From contig JAWKNO010000001.1 in assembly GCA_041391665.1 (NCBI GenBank), positions 558,001-622,000 on the forward strand: a stretch of 64,000 bases of DNA, in the 5' to 3' direction. Origin of the DNA: Bacteroidia bacterium (GTDB taxonomy: Bacteria; Bacteroidota; Bacteroidia; J057). Positions 41,189 to 50,857 of the stretch are shown one piece after another; within the stretch, counting starts at the first letter, position 1; every line of letters starts with the position of its first letter. The notes under the pieces are model-generated. The model did not search any database. It was not told the DNA's origin and worked only from the letters and a program-made list of their open reading frames with translations. The position numbers were made by a program, and so were the translations under genes.

Positions 41189-42613
41189 TTACTCCAAAGC
41201 CTTTACTGCTTCTTTCGCCGACTGAAGATCTGGCCTGATCGAAAGGGCTTTCCGGTAAGCAACCAATGCACCGGCTTTGTCCCCTTTGTTGAGCAGGGCC
41301 TCTCCATAACTGTCCCAGCAATTGGCGATCTCTGGAAATAATTCTGTATTCAGACGAAATATATCCAGTGCCTGATCATTTTCGTTCTTGCTGAGCAAAT
41401 AGTAACCGATATTGTTGAGTATCAGATCTTTGGGGTCAGACGGGTGGAAATTGTGAGTAAGTGATGCAAAGTTTGTTTTCACATATTCAGTCCCGTGTTC
41501 GGCATATGCCTGATACACACTCAGCATTGCCGGTATGGATGCAGGTTCAGGCTCTTTTCCGTTGATCATGCGAAAGATCCCCATACAGACATTTTCCGCT
41601 ACAGGCTCGTCCATATTCGCCATAACTACAATGCTGATATGGTCTTTCAACATTTCAAGATGTACGGTATTGTTGCCATTTGATCCGCCTGCTATCGGTA
41701 TTCCCCGGCCAGACTCTTCATAGATGGGTTTTATCTGCTCGAAAAAGTCGTCTGTTTCGCGGGATTTCGGGCGAATGAGTTTGTCGCCGTAGAAAAAATT
41801 GAGATAAAAAGTCATCACATCTTCTGCAGTAGCCCAAAATCCTCCGTCGGGCTTAGGCTCCATGAGAAAAAATAAATTATCCTCCATGCCATCCAGTGTT
41901 TTCAGATAGCCGATAGATCGGTCGGGCACAGATTTTACATTTTTTACATAGGTGTTTTTTAATCCTAAAGGCTCCACAATTCGTGATGTTACATTATCGG
42001 CATAACTTTTCCCCGTCACTTTTTCTATAATCGCCCCGAGCAATACATATCCGGTATTTGAGTATTCATCACCTTCTCCCGGTGGAAAGAGGAGTTCCAT
42101 GCTTCGTGCAATCTGGGTTACGGTGGCGATATTTTTCTGCTCAAATGGCAGGTCAAAAAATGCCCGGCTGTGATAATCACCGTAACCGGAAGTATGATTG
42201 GCCAGATGGCGAATGGTGATTTTGTCCGTGCCCGGCAGGGTAAATCCATCCAGATATTTGACCATTTTATCATCCCACGCAAGTTTTCCCTCTTCGATCA
42301 ATTGTAGGATGACTACCTGCGTAAAACTTTTGTTCATACTGCCAATAATGAACTTTGTGTTGAGCGTATTGGGAATGTTTTTCTCTCTGTCGGCCAGGCC
42401 AAAGGCTTTCTGGTAAACAGGCACACCATTCTCAGCCACAAGTACCACGCCCGAAAATATATCCAGATCGAGGTATTGTTGCACATAAGCATTTATTTCA
42501 GCTTCCCATTTGGTATCGCCTGCGGCTGGCTGTTTTTCCTGCTGTCCGACCTGTGAGCGGCATCCCGCCAGTACAAGCAGGGAGGTTGCGGTTAATAAGA
42601 GATATTTTTTCAT
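41189..42613 (-). CDS. Serine hydrolase (beta-lactamase family) with C-terminal TPR, lipoprotein
   Basis: A 474-aa lipoprotein (LAGC, Cys18). Residues ~40-350 form the class-C-lactamase/DD-peptidase fold: SMNK at 92-95, YSN at 184-186, and a GGSNGNNT region in place of KTG. Residues ~385-470 contain tetratricopeptide-like helices (GYYLLSKNENDQALDIFRLN, CWDSYGEALLNKGDKAGALVAYRKAL). This combination is frequent in Bacteroidota and may hydrolyse peptides or esters. It is not clearly an antibiotic resistance enzyme. Its start is divergent from the LytS-type kinase gene across 164 bp. Confidence 0.87.
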   Translation of the reverse strand: MKKYLLLTATSLLVLAGCRSQVGQQEKQPAAGDTKWEAEINAYVQQYLDLDIFSGVVLVAENGVPVYQKAFGLADREKNIPNTLNTKFIIGSMNKSFTQVVILQLIEEGKLAWDDKMVKYLDGFTLPGTDKITIRHLANHTSGYGDYHSRAFFDLPFEQKNIATVTQIARSMELLFPPGEGDEYSNTGYVLLGAIIEKVTGKSYADNVTSRIVEPLGLKNTYVKNVKSVPDRSIGYLKTLDGMEDNLFFLMEPKPDGGFWATAEDVMTFYLNFFYGDKLIRPKSRETDDFFEQIKPIYEESGRGIPIAGGSNGNNTVHLEMLKDHISIVVMANMDEPVAENVCMGIFRMINGKEPEPASIPAMLSVYQAYAEHGTEYVKTNFASLTHNFHPSDPKDLILNNIGYYLLSKNENDQALDIFRLNTELFPEIANCWDSYGEALLNKGDKAGALVAYRKALSIRPDLQSAKEAVKALE

Positions 42614-42777
42614 TGGGTAAATATTGATTTACTCAAAAGTAAACCAGAAACCCGCCTCCCCGGTGAGAATGTGACAAACGCCTTGTCAAAAGTTACAAAA
42701 TCCATCGTTTATCACATTTTTGAAAGGTTTTATAACAACACTCGAAAGCCGCCGCCGGGATTTCTTATCTTGGTGTT

Positions 42778-43833
42778 ATGAAAAATCGAATACTTGAATG
42801 GGCCATTCATATCTTGTTTTGGATCGGCAGCACCTGGCTGATTGTTTCCAGCTTCTCCATTCAATCCACAGAAATTGAGGTTATCAACGGAACGGAAACC
42901 GTGCGTATCGTCCGCGACGGAGGACTTACAGCACAACTAACGATCTGTGTGTTTATCTCTGCTATTGTATTTTATACCGTAGTCTGGCGATTGACCAGCG
43001 CAAACCGAAACCGTTTTTGGGGGCCTGCATGGTTTTGGGGATTGACGGGCTTGTTCGCATCCATTGTGACCTATTATATCTTTTCTCTTCAGCAGAAAGT
43101 GTTTGGGGGACCTCTGATCACATGGAGGATATGGATGGGAATATTTGGCTTTTACCTGATGGCTTCTGTCGCTTATGGCCTTTTCAAAGTATGGAAATAT
43201 TCTGAAGAACAACGCCAGCAGGTATTGCTTCAAAAAAACACCGCAGAACTCGCCCTGTTACGCTCGCAATTACATCCACATTTCCTGTTTAATGTCCTCA
43301 ACAATCTTCTTTCCATGGTCAATCAGGAACATAACCCGACCCTTGCATCTGCAATTGATAAGTTGTCTTACTTATTGCGGTATGTCGTGGATGAAACGTC
43401 GCAACCCCGGGTCCCCCTCAGAAAGGAAATTGATTTTATTCAGAGTTTTGCCGATCTGCAGGCACTGCGATTTGACAAAGAAGAACTGACCTTTATCATG
43501 GAAATCGAAGGCGATAATGATTTGCAACCCATCGAACCCGGCATTCTGATCCCCTTTCTCGAAAATGCATTTAAATATGGGGTTGAGCCTGAACAACATT
43601 CCACCATCCATCTCAAGATAGATATGTCTTACCCCGACACACTCTATGTGGAACTGACCAATCCCGTGTACCCCGAAATGAGACAATTAGCATCGGGCGG
43701 CTCTGGAATACGTTCGGTGAAGGAGCGATTGCGCATCGTGTACCCTGAAAGACACAGCCTGGAAATTGAAGAGGAAAACGGATTATTTATGGTAAAACTA
43801 GAAATTTGGACAAATGAAAGTGATCATCGTTGA
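42778..43833 (+). CDS. LytS/YehU-type sensor histidine kinase
   Basis: A 351-aa membrane kinase. Four helices span ~8-140. The His_kinase (LytS type) domain starts with LRSQLHPHFLFNVLNNLLSM, where the first His is phosphorylated. The ATP-binding domain has the N-box PFLENAFKYG and G-box SGGSGIRSVKERL. There is no large extracellular sensor. It overlaps the response-regulator start by 20 bp. A near -7 box (TATCTTGG, 42766-42773) lies 4 bp before the ATG. The signal is unknown. Confidence 0.92.
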   Translation: MKNRILEWAIHILFWIGSTWLIVSSFSIQSTEIEVINGTETVRIVRDGGLTAQLTICVFISAIVFYTVVWRLTSANRNRFWGPAWFWGLTGLFASIVTYYIFSLQQKVFGGPLITWRIWMGIFGFYLMASVAYGLFKVWKYSEEQRQQVLLQKNTAELALLRSQLHPHFLFNVLNNLLSMVNQEHNPTLASAIDKLSYLLRYVVDETSQPRVPLRKEIDFIQSFADLQALRFDKEELTFIMEIEGDNDLQPIEPGILIPFLENAFKYGVEPEQHSTIHLKIDMSYPDTLYVELTNPVYPEMRQLASGGSGIRSVKERLRIVYPERHSLEIEEENGLFMVKLEIWTNESDHR

Positions 43834-44485
43834 CGACGAACCCCGGGCGATTGAGTTGTTAAAAAGTTATCTGGTTCATTTTCCGCAGGTTGAACTGGTC
43901 GAAACCTTCCGAAACGGGCTGAAGGCAGCCGAATTTTGCAATCGAGAAACAGTAGATCTGGTTTTTCTCGATATCAATATGCCGCATTTATCGGGTATTT
44001 CACTGTCTCGGATTCTTCCCGGGGAAATCATGGTAGTATTTACTACTGCCTATGCAGAATATGCGGTCGAAAGTTATGAAATCGAAGCCATCGACTACCT
44101 GCTAAAACCCATCAGTCTGGAACGGTTTTCCAAAACCATGCTTAAAATATTGACTGCCAGAACAGAAGAGTCTGTGCCGGCCAAATCCTGTATGATGATA
44201 AAAAGCGGTAGCAGAATCTATCGGATCATTCCTTCCGATATTTTGTATCTGGAAAAAGATGGAAATTATATGACCTATTATCTCGAAAATCAGAAAATCG
44301 TAGCCCGTGAATCTGTTGCCGAAGCTTTTCAGTCACTGCCCGACTATTTTGTCCAGATACATAAATCGTACATCGTAAACCGCGACAAAATTGTATTTGT
44401 AGATAAAGAGATCGTGAGTATTGGGGGGAATAATCTTCCTATAGGGAATGCCTATAAGGAATCTTTCCAAAAATATTTATCTTAG
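43814..44485 (+). CDS. LytTR-type response regulator
   Basis: A 223-aa regulator. The receiver (1-~118) has Asp7, Asp8 and phosphoacceptor Asp53 (VFLDINMP), with the Lys of LLKPI. The DNA-binding LytTR domain (~128-223) has IKSGSRIYRI, ILYLEKDGNYMTYYL, and FVQIHKSYIVNRDKI. It partners the overlapping LytS-type kinase. Its targets are unknown; the large gene downstream is 26 bp away and could be one. Confidence 0.93.
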   Translation: MKVIIVDDEPRAIELLKSYLVHFPQVELVETFRNGLKAAEFCNRETVDLVFLDINMPHLSGISLSRILPGEIMVVFTTAYAEYAVESYEIEAIDYLLKPISLERFSKTMLKILTARTEESVPAKSCMMIKSGSRIYRIIPSDILYLEKDGNYMTYYLENQKIVARESVAEAFQSLPDYFVQIHKSYIVNRDKIVFVDKEIVSIGGNNLPIGNAYKESFQKYLS

Positions 44486-44511
44486 GGGAATTACTACTCA
44501 ATCCCCTTGCT

Positions 44512-47500
44512 GTGAAAAACCCTTTCCTCTCCCTATTGTTTTTATCTGCCGGAAGCCTGTTCTTTTTCGGCTGTGATAATACTTCGTCCAACACCACCGA
44601 ATCGCATACCGCAGAAACAAGTCTCTACATCCAACAGGATACTGCTGCCGGAACCATATCCATTTTACGTGCTGGTGAGACTGTGCCCATCCTTACGCAA
44701 AATGCGAAGCCCGATTTCCGTCCCTATCTTCACCCGATCGTCGCCCCCGATGGGAAAGGCTTACTCACGGAGTACAGTCCGGGCCACCACAAACACCAGA
44801 CGGGCATATACTGGGGATTTACCCGCGTAAATGGCCGGGACTTTTTCCATCACCCTGAAGGTGACTACTGGCGAAGAGTATCCGCATCCGTAGTGGAAGC
44901 GGAAGGTACTTCTGTCAAATGGCAAACTGTTTACGATATGCTGGACGAAGCGGGAAATGTCTTGCTCACTGAAACCCAAAACTGGTCCATGCGCAATGAA
45001 GAAGGTAAATTTTTTATCGAGCTGGAATGGCAGGGGAAAGCGCAGACAGATATCACAATCGGAAAATACGATTACGGCGGATTATTTATCCGTATGCCCT
45101 GGCATGAAGGAATTGCAGGTGAAGTGGTCAATGCCGCCCGCCAGCGAAATGAAAAAGCCGAAGGCCAGCGCGCCTTGTGGGTGGACGTCGGTATGCAGGT
45201 GGAAGGCCGCGATGATCTGGCTCATATCGCTGTTCTCGACCATCCTGAAAATACCGGTTTTCCGCAGACCTGGCGGGTGGACGGACAAATGGGCATTGGC
45301 CCTGCCCGTGCGCGCATGGGCGACTGGACGATAAAAAAAGGAGATACAGAAGTCATCCGGCACCAACTGGTGGCGTATACGGGCGAACTCATTGATGTTG
45401 AGATGACCCAATTATGGGAGGCGTTTGCCGGAGACGAATCGATGTATTCGACCGCGTCCCTCTGGGAAATTGCCAAGCAGGAAGGACGCGAAGCAAAGTT
45501 CCTCACCCCACAGGAAGCGGTGGAGGCAATGACTATACAGGAAGGATTCCAGGTAAATGTATGGGCTTCTGAGCCCATGATGACTCAGCCTATGGCTTTC
45601 TGCTGGGACGACCGCGGTCGTCTATGGGTCGCCGAAAACCGCGACTATGAATCCCGGGGCACGGGCTTCTCCAACTCCGGCGACAGCCGAATCGTGATTC
45701 TCGAAGATACCGACCACGACGGCAAAGCCGACAGCAGGAAGGTATTTCTCGAAGGAATCCCCTTTCCCTCGGCGATAGCCGTCGGGTTTGACGGACTGTT
45801 TCTCGGCGCTCCGCCAAACCTGCTCTTTGTCCCTGACCGCAACGGCGACGATGTCGCTGATAAAGAAAAAATAGAAGTTCGCCTTACCGGCTGGGGCATC
45901 CGCGACCGCCATGAGACAATCAACAGCCTCCATTGGGGGCCCGATGGCTGGCTGTACGGACTCGAAGGGTTTGCCACTCCCTCCAAAATCCGGAAGCCGG
46001 AAGGGGAAGGGAAAATCTACGGACATAAAGAACCATTTCCCGAAGATATTCTGGAAGGGGAAGGAACGGAAATCAACGGCGGTGTATGGCGCTATCATCC
46101 AACCAAAGACCGCTTTGAAGTCGTAGCCCATGGTTTCAGCAATCCCTGGGGCGTAGACTTCGACGCCAAAGGGCAAATGTTTATCTCTGCCTGTGTGATT
46201 CCTCACCTCTGGCACGTCATTCCCGGCGGCATCTACATGCGGCAGGGTGGCAGGCATTTTAATCCTTATGTCTATAATGATATTCAGACCATCGCCGACC
46301 ACCGGCACCGATCGGCACACGGCGGAGCGAGAATCTATTTGTCTGACGCTTTTCCGCCTGAACATCAGGGGCGGATTTTTATGGCAAATATCCATGAACA
46401 TGCAGTTTTGTCGGATATTCTCGAACCCAAAGGTTCTGGGTTTGTGGGGCATCACGGCGACGATTTTCTGCTGGCAAACAATGCACAGTGGATTGGTTTC
46501 AGCATGGAAACCGGGCCGGAGGGCGGAATCTATGTACTTGACTGGCATGATGGAGATATCTGCGGCACAGAAGTGCTCAACAAAGAAACCGGAAGAATTT
46601 TCCGCATTACCCCGAAAAATTCTCTGGCAGAAAACTGGCCCGGGCGGTACGACGATCTGAACAAATTGACAGACGCACAACTCGCCACTCTGCAAACCAG
46701 CAAAAGCGAATGGCATGCCCGCCGGGCGCGACTCATTCTCCAAAACCGCGCACAAAAAGGAAAAATTGCAGCGGAAGCACTCACCACTTTAAAAGACATT
46801 TACCAGAAAAATACCAATCAGGACTGGCGGCTGAGGGCCATGTGGGCATTGCAGGTGACGGGAAATTTGTCGGAAAATGAACAAGCAGCCGCCCTCAGCG
46901 ATACAGACCCACATGTGCGGGCCTGGGCCGTGCAGTTGCTGTGTGAAGATCATTCCCCTTCAGCGGCTATACTGAAAAAATTTGGGCAAATGGCCAAAGC
47001 AGAAACTTCTCCTGTCGTACGACTCTATCTTTCTGCCGCGCTTCAGCGCATCGATCACGCTTCCCGTTGGGAAATTGCTGAAAACCTGCTCCGACATCAG
47101 GAAGACGCCGACGACCACAATATCCCGCTGATGGTATGGTTTGCTGTAGAGCCATTGGTACAGGAAGATGCCTCGCGTGCGCTTGCGCTCACTTCCGATA
47201 GCAAACTTCCGCTGGTGAATATATCCATTGCGCGACGGGCCGTGGATGCCAATGAAGTGGAAACGCTGATAACCTGGCTGGAGAAAAAACCGCGCAACCA
47301 GACAGAACTGCTTACCGGTATGCGCGACGGGCTGGAAGGGCGAACAGACCTTACCGCTCCTGAACACTGGCCAGCTTTATATGCCAGATTAAAATCCGAC
47401 AAAAATGCTGCCCCGCTGGCACAGGAAATTGCCCGCCTGTTTGGCGATATCGAAGCGGCCCAACAATCATTGGCCACACTCAAAAACAACCAGGCGCCCA

Positions 47501-48348
47501 AAGACCAGCGAATCAAAGCCCTTCAGTCGCTGGCCACACGGCAGCGCAAAGAACTTCCCGCAGCATTACCTGCACTGCTGGCCAACGCAGATCTCCGTAT
47601 CGAAGCGATCAAAGCTGTAGCGGCATACGACAGAGAAGATTTGGGCAGATTATTGATTCAGCAATACAGTAGCTATTCCTCAGAAGAGAAGCTGGAGGTG
47701 ATCAGAACCATGTCCTCCCGGTCGCGATACGGCTGGATGGTAACCAATGCCCTGAAAGACAAAAGTATCCCCAAATCTGACATACCCGCGTATGCAGCGC
47801 GGCAGTTGCGGCGTGTGGTGGGAAATGGATTTGTCGAGACCTGGGGCCCTGTGGACGAACTTTCTTCAGATAAAGAAGTGGCTTATTCCCACTATAAAAA
47901 ACTGCTCTCAGACAGAGCGATCAGCACAGCAGATGCGGTGGATGGCAAGCGGGTTTTTCAGCAAACCTGCGGCGTATGCCACAAAATGTATGGCGAAGGC
48001 GGAGCGATTGGCCCCGACCTTACCGGCGCCAACCGGCAGAACGTTGACTACCTGCTCGGCAATTTGCTCGACCCCAGCGGAGAGATTCAGGATGATTATA
48101 AAATGGTAGTTGTGACGACACGGGATGGGCGTACTTATAGCGGAAATGTCACAGCAGAAAATGAACGGCAACTCACCTTGCGGGTTGTGGGACAGGATGC
48201 AGTGATCCTCAACAGATCAGACATTCAGTCGCGGGAGGAGTCGCCTTATTCGATGATGCCGGAGGGATTGCTTAGCAACCTGAAAGACGCCGAGATACTC
48301 AACCTCGTCGCATACATGCGCACAAAAGAACAATTGACAACGAAATAG
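44512..48348 (+). CDS. DUF6807 / PVC-type dehydrogenase / HEAT / cytochrome c fusion lipoprotein
   Basis: A 1278-aa lipoprotein starting with GTG (44512); lipobox FFGC, Cys21. Four parts: (1) residues ~35-320, a DUF6807 (PmoA-like) domain with HHKHQTGIYWGFT; (2) ~335-700, the six-bladed sugar-dehydrogenase-like propeller of the Planctomycete-type membrane-bound dehydrogenase family (AFCWDDRGRLWVAENRDYE, IYVLDWHDGDICG); (3) ~700-1130, HEAT-like helical repeats; (4) ~1140-1278, cytochrome c with CGVCH (Cys1153, Cys1156, His1157) and GPDLTG, NLLDPSGEI, DGRTYSG. It may oxidise a sugar or alcohol and pass electrons to the periplasm. A cupin follows 12 bp later. The front DUF6807 domain is normally a separate protein. 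Confidence 0.85.
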   Translation: MKNPFLSLLFLSAGSLFFFGCDNTSSNTTESHTAETSLYIQQDTAAGTISILRAGETVPILTQNAKPDFRPYLHPIVAPDGKGLLTEYSPGHHKHQTGIYWGFTRVNGRDFFHHPEGDYWRRVSASVVEAEGTSVKWQTVYDMLDEAGNVLLTETQNWSMRNEEGKFFIELEWQGKAQTDITIGKYDYGGLFIRMPWHEGIAGEVVNAARQRNEKAEGQRALWVDVGMQVEGRDDLAHIAVLDHPENTGFPQTWRVDGQMGIGPARARMGDWTIKKGDTEVIRHQLVAYTGELIDVEMTQLWEAFAGDESMYSTASLWEIAKQEGREAKFLTPQEAVEAMTIQEGFQVNVWASEPMMTQPMAFCWDDRGRLWVAENRDYESRGTGFSNSGDSRIVILEDTDHDGKADSRKVFLEGIPFPSAIAVGFDGLFLGAPPNLLFVPDRNGDDVADKEKIEVRLTGWGIRDRHETINSLHWGPDGWLYGLEGFATPSKIRKPEGEGKIYGHKEPFPEDILEGEGTEINGGVWRYHPTKDRFEVVAHGFSNPWGVDFDAKGQMFISACVIPHLWHVIPGGIYMRQGGRHFNPYVYNDIQTIADHRHRSAHGGARIYLSDAFPPEHQGRIFMANIHEHAVLSDILEPKGSGFVGHHGDDFLLANNAQWIGFSMETGPEGGIYVLDWHDGDICGTEVLNKETGRIFRITPKNSLAENWPGRYDDLNKLTDAQLATLQTSKSEWHARRARLILQNRAQKGKIAAEALTTLKDIYQKNTNQDWRLRAMWALQVTGNLSENEQAAALSDTDPHVRAWAVQLLCEDHSPSAAILKKFGQMAKAETSPVVRLYLSAALQRIDHASRWEIAENLLRHQEDADDHNIPLMVWFAVEPLVQEDASRALALTSDSKLPLVNISIARRAVDANEVETLITWLEKKPRNQTELLTGMRDGLEGRTDLTAPEHWPALYARLKSDKNAAPLAQEIARLFGDIEAAQQSLATLKNNQAPKDQRIKALQSLATRQRKELPAALPALLANADLRIEAIKAVAAYDREDLGRLLIQQYSSYSSEEKLEVIRTMSSRSRYGWMVTNALKDKSIPKSDIPAYAARQLRRVVGNGFVETWGPVDELSSDKEVAYSHYKKLLSDRAISTADAVDGKRVFQQTCGVCHKMYGEGGAIGPDLTGANRQNVDYLLGNLLDPSGEIQDDYKMVVVTTRDGRTYSGNVTAENERQLTLRVVGQDAVILNRSDIQSREESPYSMMPEGLLSNLKDAEILNLVAYMRTKEQLTTK

Positions 48349-48360
48349 GGAATATTAACT

Positions 48361-48759
48361 ATGAACAAAACATTCATTACACAATCTGAGCGCAAGGAAG
48401 AAGTCCTCGACTGGGGAATCCTGCTGCGCCTTGCAGGCCCCGAAAAAACCAACGCCACACAGCTCGTCGTCATCGAAGTGAATATCAAACCCGGCAAAGG
48501 GCACAATTTCCACAAACACCCTTTGCAGGAAGAGGTCATCTACGTGATCGAGGGAAAAATCGAGCAGTGGGTCGGCGAAGAAAAACGATATCTCACGCCG
48601 GGCGAAAGCGTATTTATCCCTGCGGACAAAGTTCACGCCTCCTTTAATGCCGGCACTACCGACGCCAAATTGCTGGCGATCTTAAGTCCCTGTGTGGGAG
48701 AAGAAGGATATGACCTGGTGGAGGTGTATGATCAGGCTCCGTGGAATGGATTGCGGTGA
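48361..48759 (+). CDS. Cupin domain protein
   Basis: A 132-aa small beta-barrel. Motif 1 reads GHNFHKHPLQEEVIYVIEGKIE, giving metal ligands His-x-His and Glu; motif 2 is PGESVFIPADKVHASFN with the last His. It is a metal-binding cupin with unknown substrate. It follows the large dehydrogenase gene by 12 bp, so the two probably work together, for example on a sugar or its lactone (inference). Confidence 0.88.
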   Translation: MNKTFITQSERKEEVLDWGILLRLAGPEKTNATQLVVIEVNIKPGKGHNFHKHPLQEEVIYVIEGKIEQWVGEEKRYLTPGESVFIPADKVHASFNAGTTDAKLLAILSPCVGEEGYDLVEVYDQAPWNGLR

Positions 48760-48870
48760 GGGGGGTAAAATTAATAAATGCATATGGGAGCAGACTTAAG
48801 ATTTTGCCTTAAAACTAGCCAGGATATTTATAATCAAACGAAAGTGGTTTGCGAAAATGTGTTTGTAAGA

Positions 48871-48910
48871 ATATTCGTGCGTATTCGTGATATTCGTGGC
48901 CTAAATCAAA
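48871..48910. repeat. ATTCGTG interspersed repeat, plus orientation
   Basis: Three ATTCGTG units at 48873, 48883 and 48892 are followed by GGCCTAAATCAAA. The same block in opposite orientation lies at 55742-55785. It sits in the 209-bp spacer 48760-48968, which shows no gene. Confidence 0.6.
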
Positions 48911-48968
48911 GGGGCGAACAATATGATAACCATCTGCCTGGCAGACATTCACAAGAATAATGGAGGAA

Positions 48969-49310
48969 TCAATTATCGATTGTAGCAGAGCGCATCGTAA
49001 CAAGATATTTCAAAATTTTCTCCTGAGAATCAGTATCCAGGGAATTGGGATATTTCTTATTGGCTTTTATTGCCATTTTGGGTACGATTTCCCCCCACTT
49101 CTCTTCTGTGCGGGAAGAAGGTTTTTTTAACCCATGACAGTTGCCGCAATGTTGTTCATACAGGGTTTTGCCCTGAGTTAAGTCAGCCAGTGAATAATTG
49201 GGAAATTTGGTCTGAACCCGCTCAACATCCCCCTGAGTAGGTGTTATGAGTTTTGCGGAAAAACATCCTGTAAGAATAAAAAAAACGGAAGCAAATATGA
49301 GTTTTTTCAT
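48969..49310 (-). CDS. Small monohaem cytochrome c lipoprotein
   Basis: A 113-aa lipoprotein (LTGC, Cys16) with one haem site, HCGNCH (Cys55, Cys58, His59), preceded by LTQGKTLYEQ. A Met ligand is probably in IVPKM. It is a small electron carrier anchored to a periplasmic membrane face. It lies 27 bp after the orphan at 49338-49958 on the same strand, so the two form a small operon. Its nearness to the dehydrogenase-cytochrome gene may be coincidental, since the strand is opposite. Confidence 0.88.
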   Translation of the reverse strand: MKKLIFASVFFILTGCFSAKLITPTQGDVERVQTKFPNYSLADLTQGKTLYEQHCGNCHGLKKPSSRTEEKWGEIVPKMAIKANKKYPNSLDTDSQEKILKYLVTMRSATIDN

Positions 49311-49337
49311 AGTTCTGAAATTTTTCTTACCCGGCAG

Positions 49338-49958
49338 TTACTTACAATTATCATTGTACAGATCCATATATTCAAAAATAATATCAATCGCCTCCTGCTT
49401 CATATCCCGCTTTAAGGACTCATTTATGCGAACATTATTTGCCAGATTATACACCTTGCACCAGTCTGAATCCATTGCCTTTTGGGCTTCTATGAGGGCG
49501 CATATGATATTAACAGTATAACTTCCCCCATTCTTTGACTTTGCTTTTTGGGCATACCGGATGGCATCATCAACCTCAAAATAATTGTCCAACGCTTTTA
49601 AGTAAGCCATACAAATAATCATATCGCCACTGGCTTTGTTGAGGAAGTCATCTATATTTTTGTATTTCTTTTTCTTTTGCAGGTATGCTAAAAAGGCGGT
49701 TGAGTTGTCTTTCCCGTCAATGTTCCAACTCAATTCATTGATCAGGGCGATCTTAACATCCAGCGGGTTTTTCTTATTTGCCAGATAAGCCATCAGTTCC
49801 GTCGTTAGCTCACCGTTTGCTTTAGCTGCCGCCTGAACGATTTTGACCTCTTTATAAGCCGCACTTATTCCGGTTGATGTAAGCGGTGAATCAGCTAATA
49901 AACCCTGAATGGAGAAAAGAATTGCGGTAAGTAGCACCAAAATATATTTCATTTTCAT
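49338..49958 (-). CDS. Exported helical protein of unknown function
   Basis: A 206-aa protein with a signal peptide (MKMKYILVLLTAILF...GLLA). The rest is all-helical with Ala/Lys-rich repeats (AYLANKKNPLDVKIALINELSWN, AYLQKKKKYKNIDDFLNKASGDMIICMAYLKALDN), giving a TPR-like or HEAT-like impression, though no family was recognised. It precedes the cytochrome c gene by 27 bp. The 180-bp spacer upstream (49959-50138) shows no clear signal. Confidence 0.7.
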   Translation of the reverse strand: MKMKYILVLLTAILFSIQGLLADSPLTSTGISAAYKEVKIVQAAAKANGELTTELMAYLANKKNPLDVKIALINELSWNIDGKDNSTAFLAYLQKKKKYKNIDDFLNKASGDMIICMAYLKALDNYFEVDDAIRYAQKAKSKNGGSYTVNIICALIEAQKAMDSDWCKVYNLANNVRINESLKRDMKQEAIDIIFEYMDLYNDNCK

Positions 49959-50138
49959 ATCACTAATTTTACTGTTTGCTCATATCAGCGCTGCCTGAAT
50001 TTCCAGTTAGCGGTTGATCAGCGATAAAGTTAGGGAAAAAAGCGGTATCTTATTCGACCGAAGAAAAAAATGGGATATCTACTCTTGCGTCTTATTCGGC
50101 TTCCCTTCTTCCCAAGACTTAGCTATTAAGCCCCAAAA

Positions 50139-50756
50139 ATGAAAAATATCATTCTCTTAACTTTAATCTTTGGTTCGCTAAATCTGACTGCACAGAAGAA
50201 GTTGGGAAGTTTTAAGAAGGGCGAATTTAGATTAACATTAGGATTGCCATATTTAAACCATTTGCTTTTGAAGCCAAATGATACGACTATGGTTAATAAA
50301 GTTGGTTTTATCGGGGAAAGCGCAGGGCTTGAATATAGCTATTCCGATAAAAAATTTTTAGCATTCAGTTTTTCGTTTGTTGGACTAGCTGACAATCCGC
50401 TACCTTTTCCTTTTGACAAAGAGGGCGATTATATAACTCAATATTCAAGTTATTTCAGTATCACAAATAATCATCAAAAAAACAGGATTACCTATGGTTA
50501 TGGAGTGAATTATTCGATAAATACATGGGCGCAAGGATTTAGGTCTTTGGGAGATTCTGTTTTAAGCACAAGAAATCAAATTACCAATCAAGCGATTGGG
50601 TTGACGCTGAATTGCTACTATCGAATTGGAAAATCCTTTAATCTTGGGGCAATTTACAGACCCACTTACTTTCGGCAAAGCAAATCTTTAGGGTCTGAAT
50701 ATGAGCATTTAATAAGTATTGAATTGCTTTGGCGAATAAGATTATACAAAAAATAA
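50139..50756 (+). CDS. Exported outer-membrane beta-barrel-like orphan
   Basis: A 205-aa protein with a signal peptide (...SLNLTAQ). The body alternates aromatic strands (FRLTLGLPYLNHLL, GLEYSYSDKKFLAFSFSFVG, RITYGYGVNYSIN, IGLTLNCYYRIG, NLGAIYRPTYF, LISIELLWRIRLY), consistent with an ~8-strand outer membrane barrel. Not recognised. A/T-rich. The TlpA gene begins 102 bp downstream. Confidence 0.7.
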   Translation: MKNIILLTLIFGSLNLTAQKKLGSFKKGEFRLTLGLPYLNHLLLKPNDTTMVNKVGFIGESAGLEYSYSDKKFLAFSFSFVGLADNPLPFPFDKEGDYITQYSSYFSITNNHQKNRITYGYGVNYSINTWAQGFRSLGDSVLSTRNQITNQAIGLTLNCYYRIGKSFNLGAIYRPTYFRQSKSLGSEYEHLISIELLWRIRLYKK

Positions 50757-50818
50757 AAACGATTACCAGCGATACCTTCTGGGTAAAAATTAGTCTCTTT
50801 CAGACTATGATTTTTTTC

Positions 50819-50826
50819 TTAGTTTG
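50819..50826 (+). promoter_or_regulatory. Possible -7 box for the TlpA gene
   Basis: TTAGTTTG in TTTTTTTCTTAGTTTGATGG, nearly the same as the stretch before the lipocalin gene. It lies 31 bp before ATG 50858. Confidence 0.3.
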
Positions 50827-50857
50827 ATGGCCTTGCAAACAATAGAAAAATATCAAA

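Noticed and set aside
41189..42613. Serine hydrolase as a beta-lactamase resistance gene
   Set aside because: SxxK and YxN motifs are shared with peptidases and esterases; TPR tail and missing KTG argue against a true class C lactamase.
45622..46755. 377-residue minus-strand frame
   Set aside because: Antisense to the dehydrogenase propeller; long only because the sense gene is G/C-rich.
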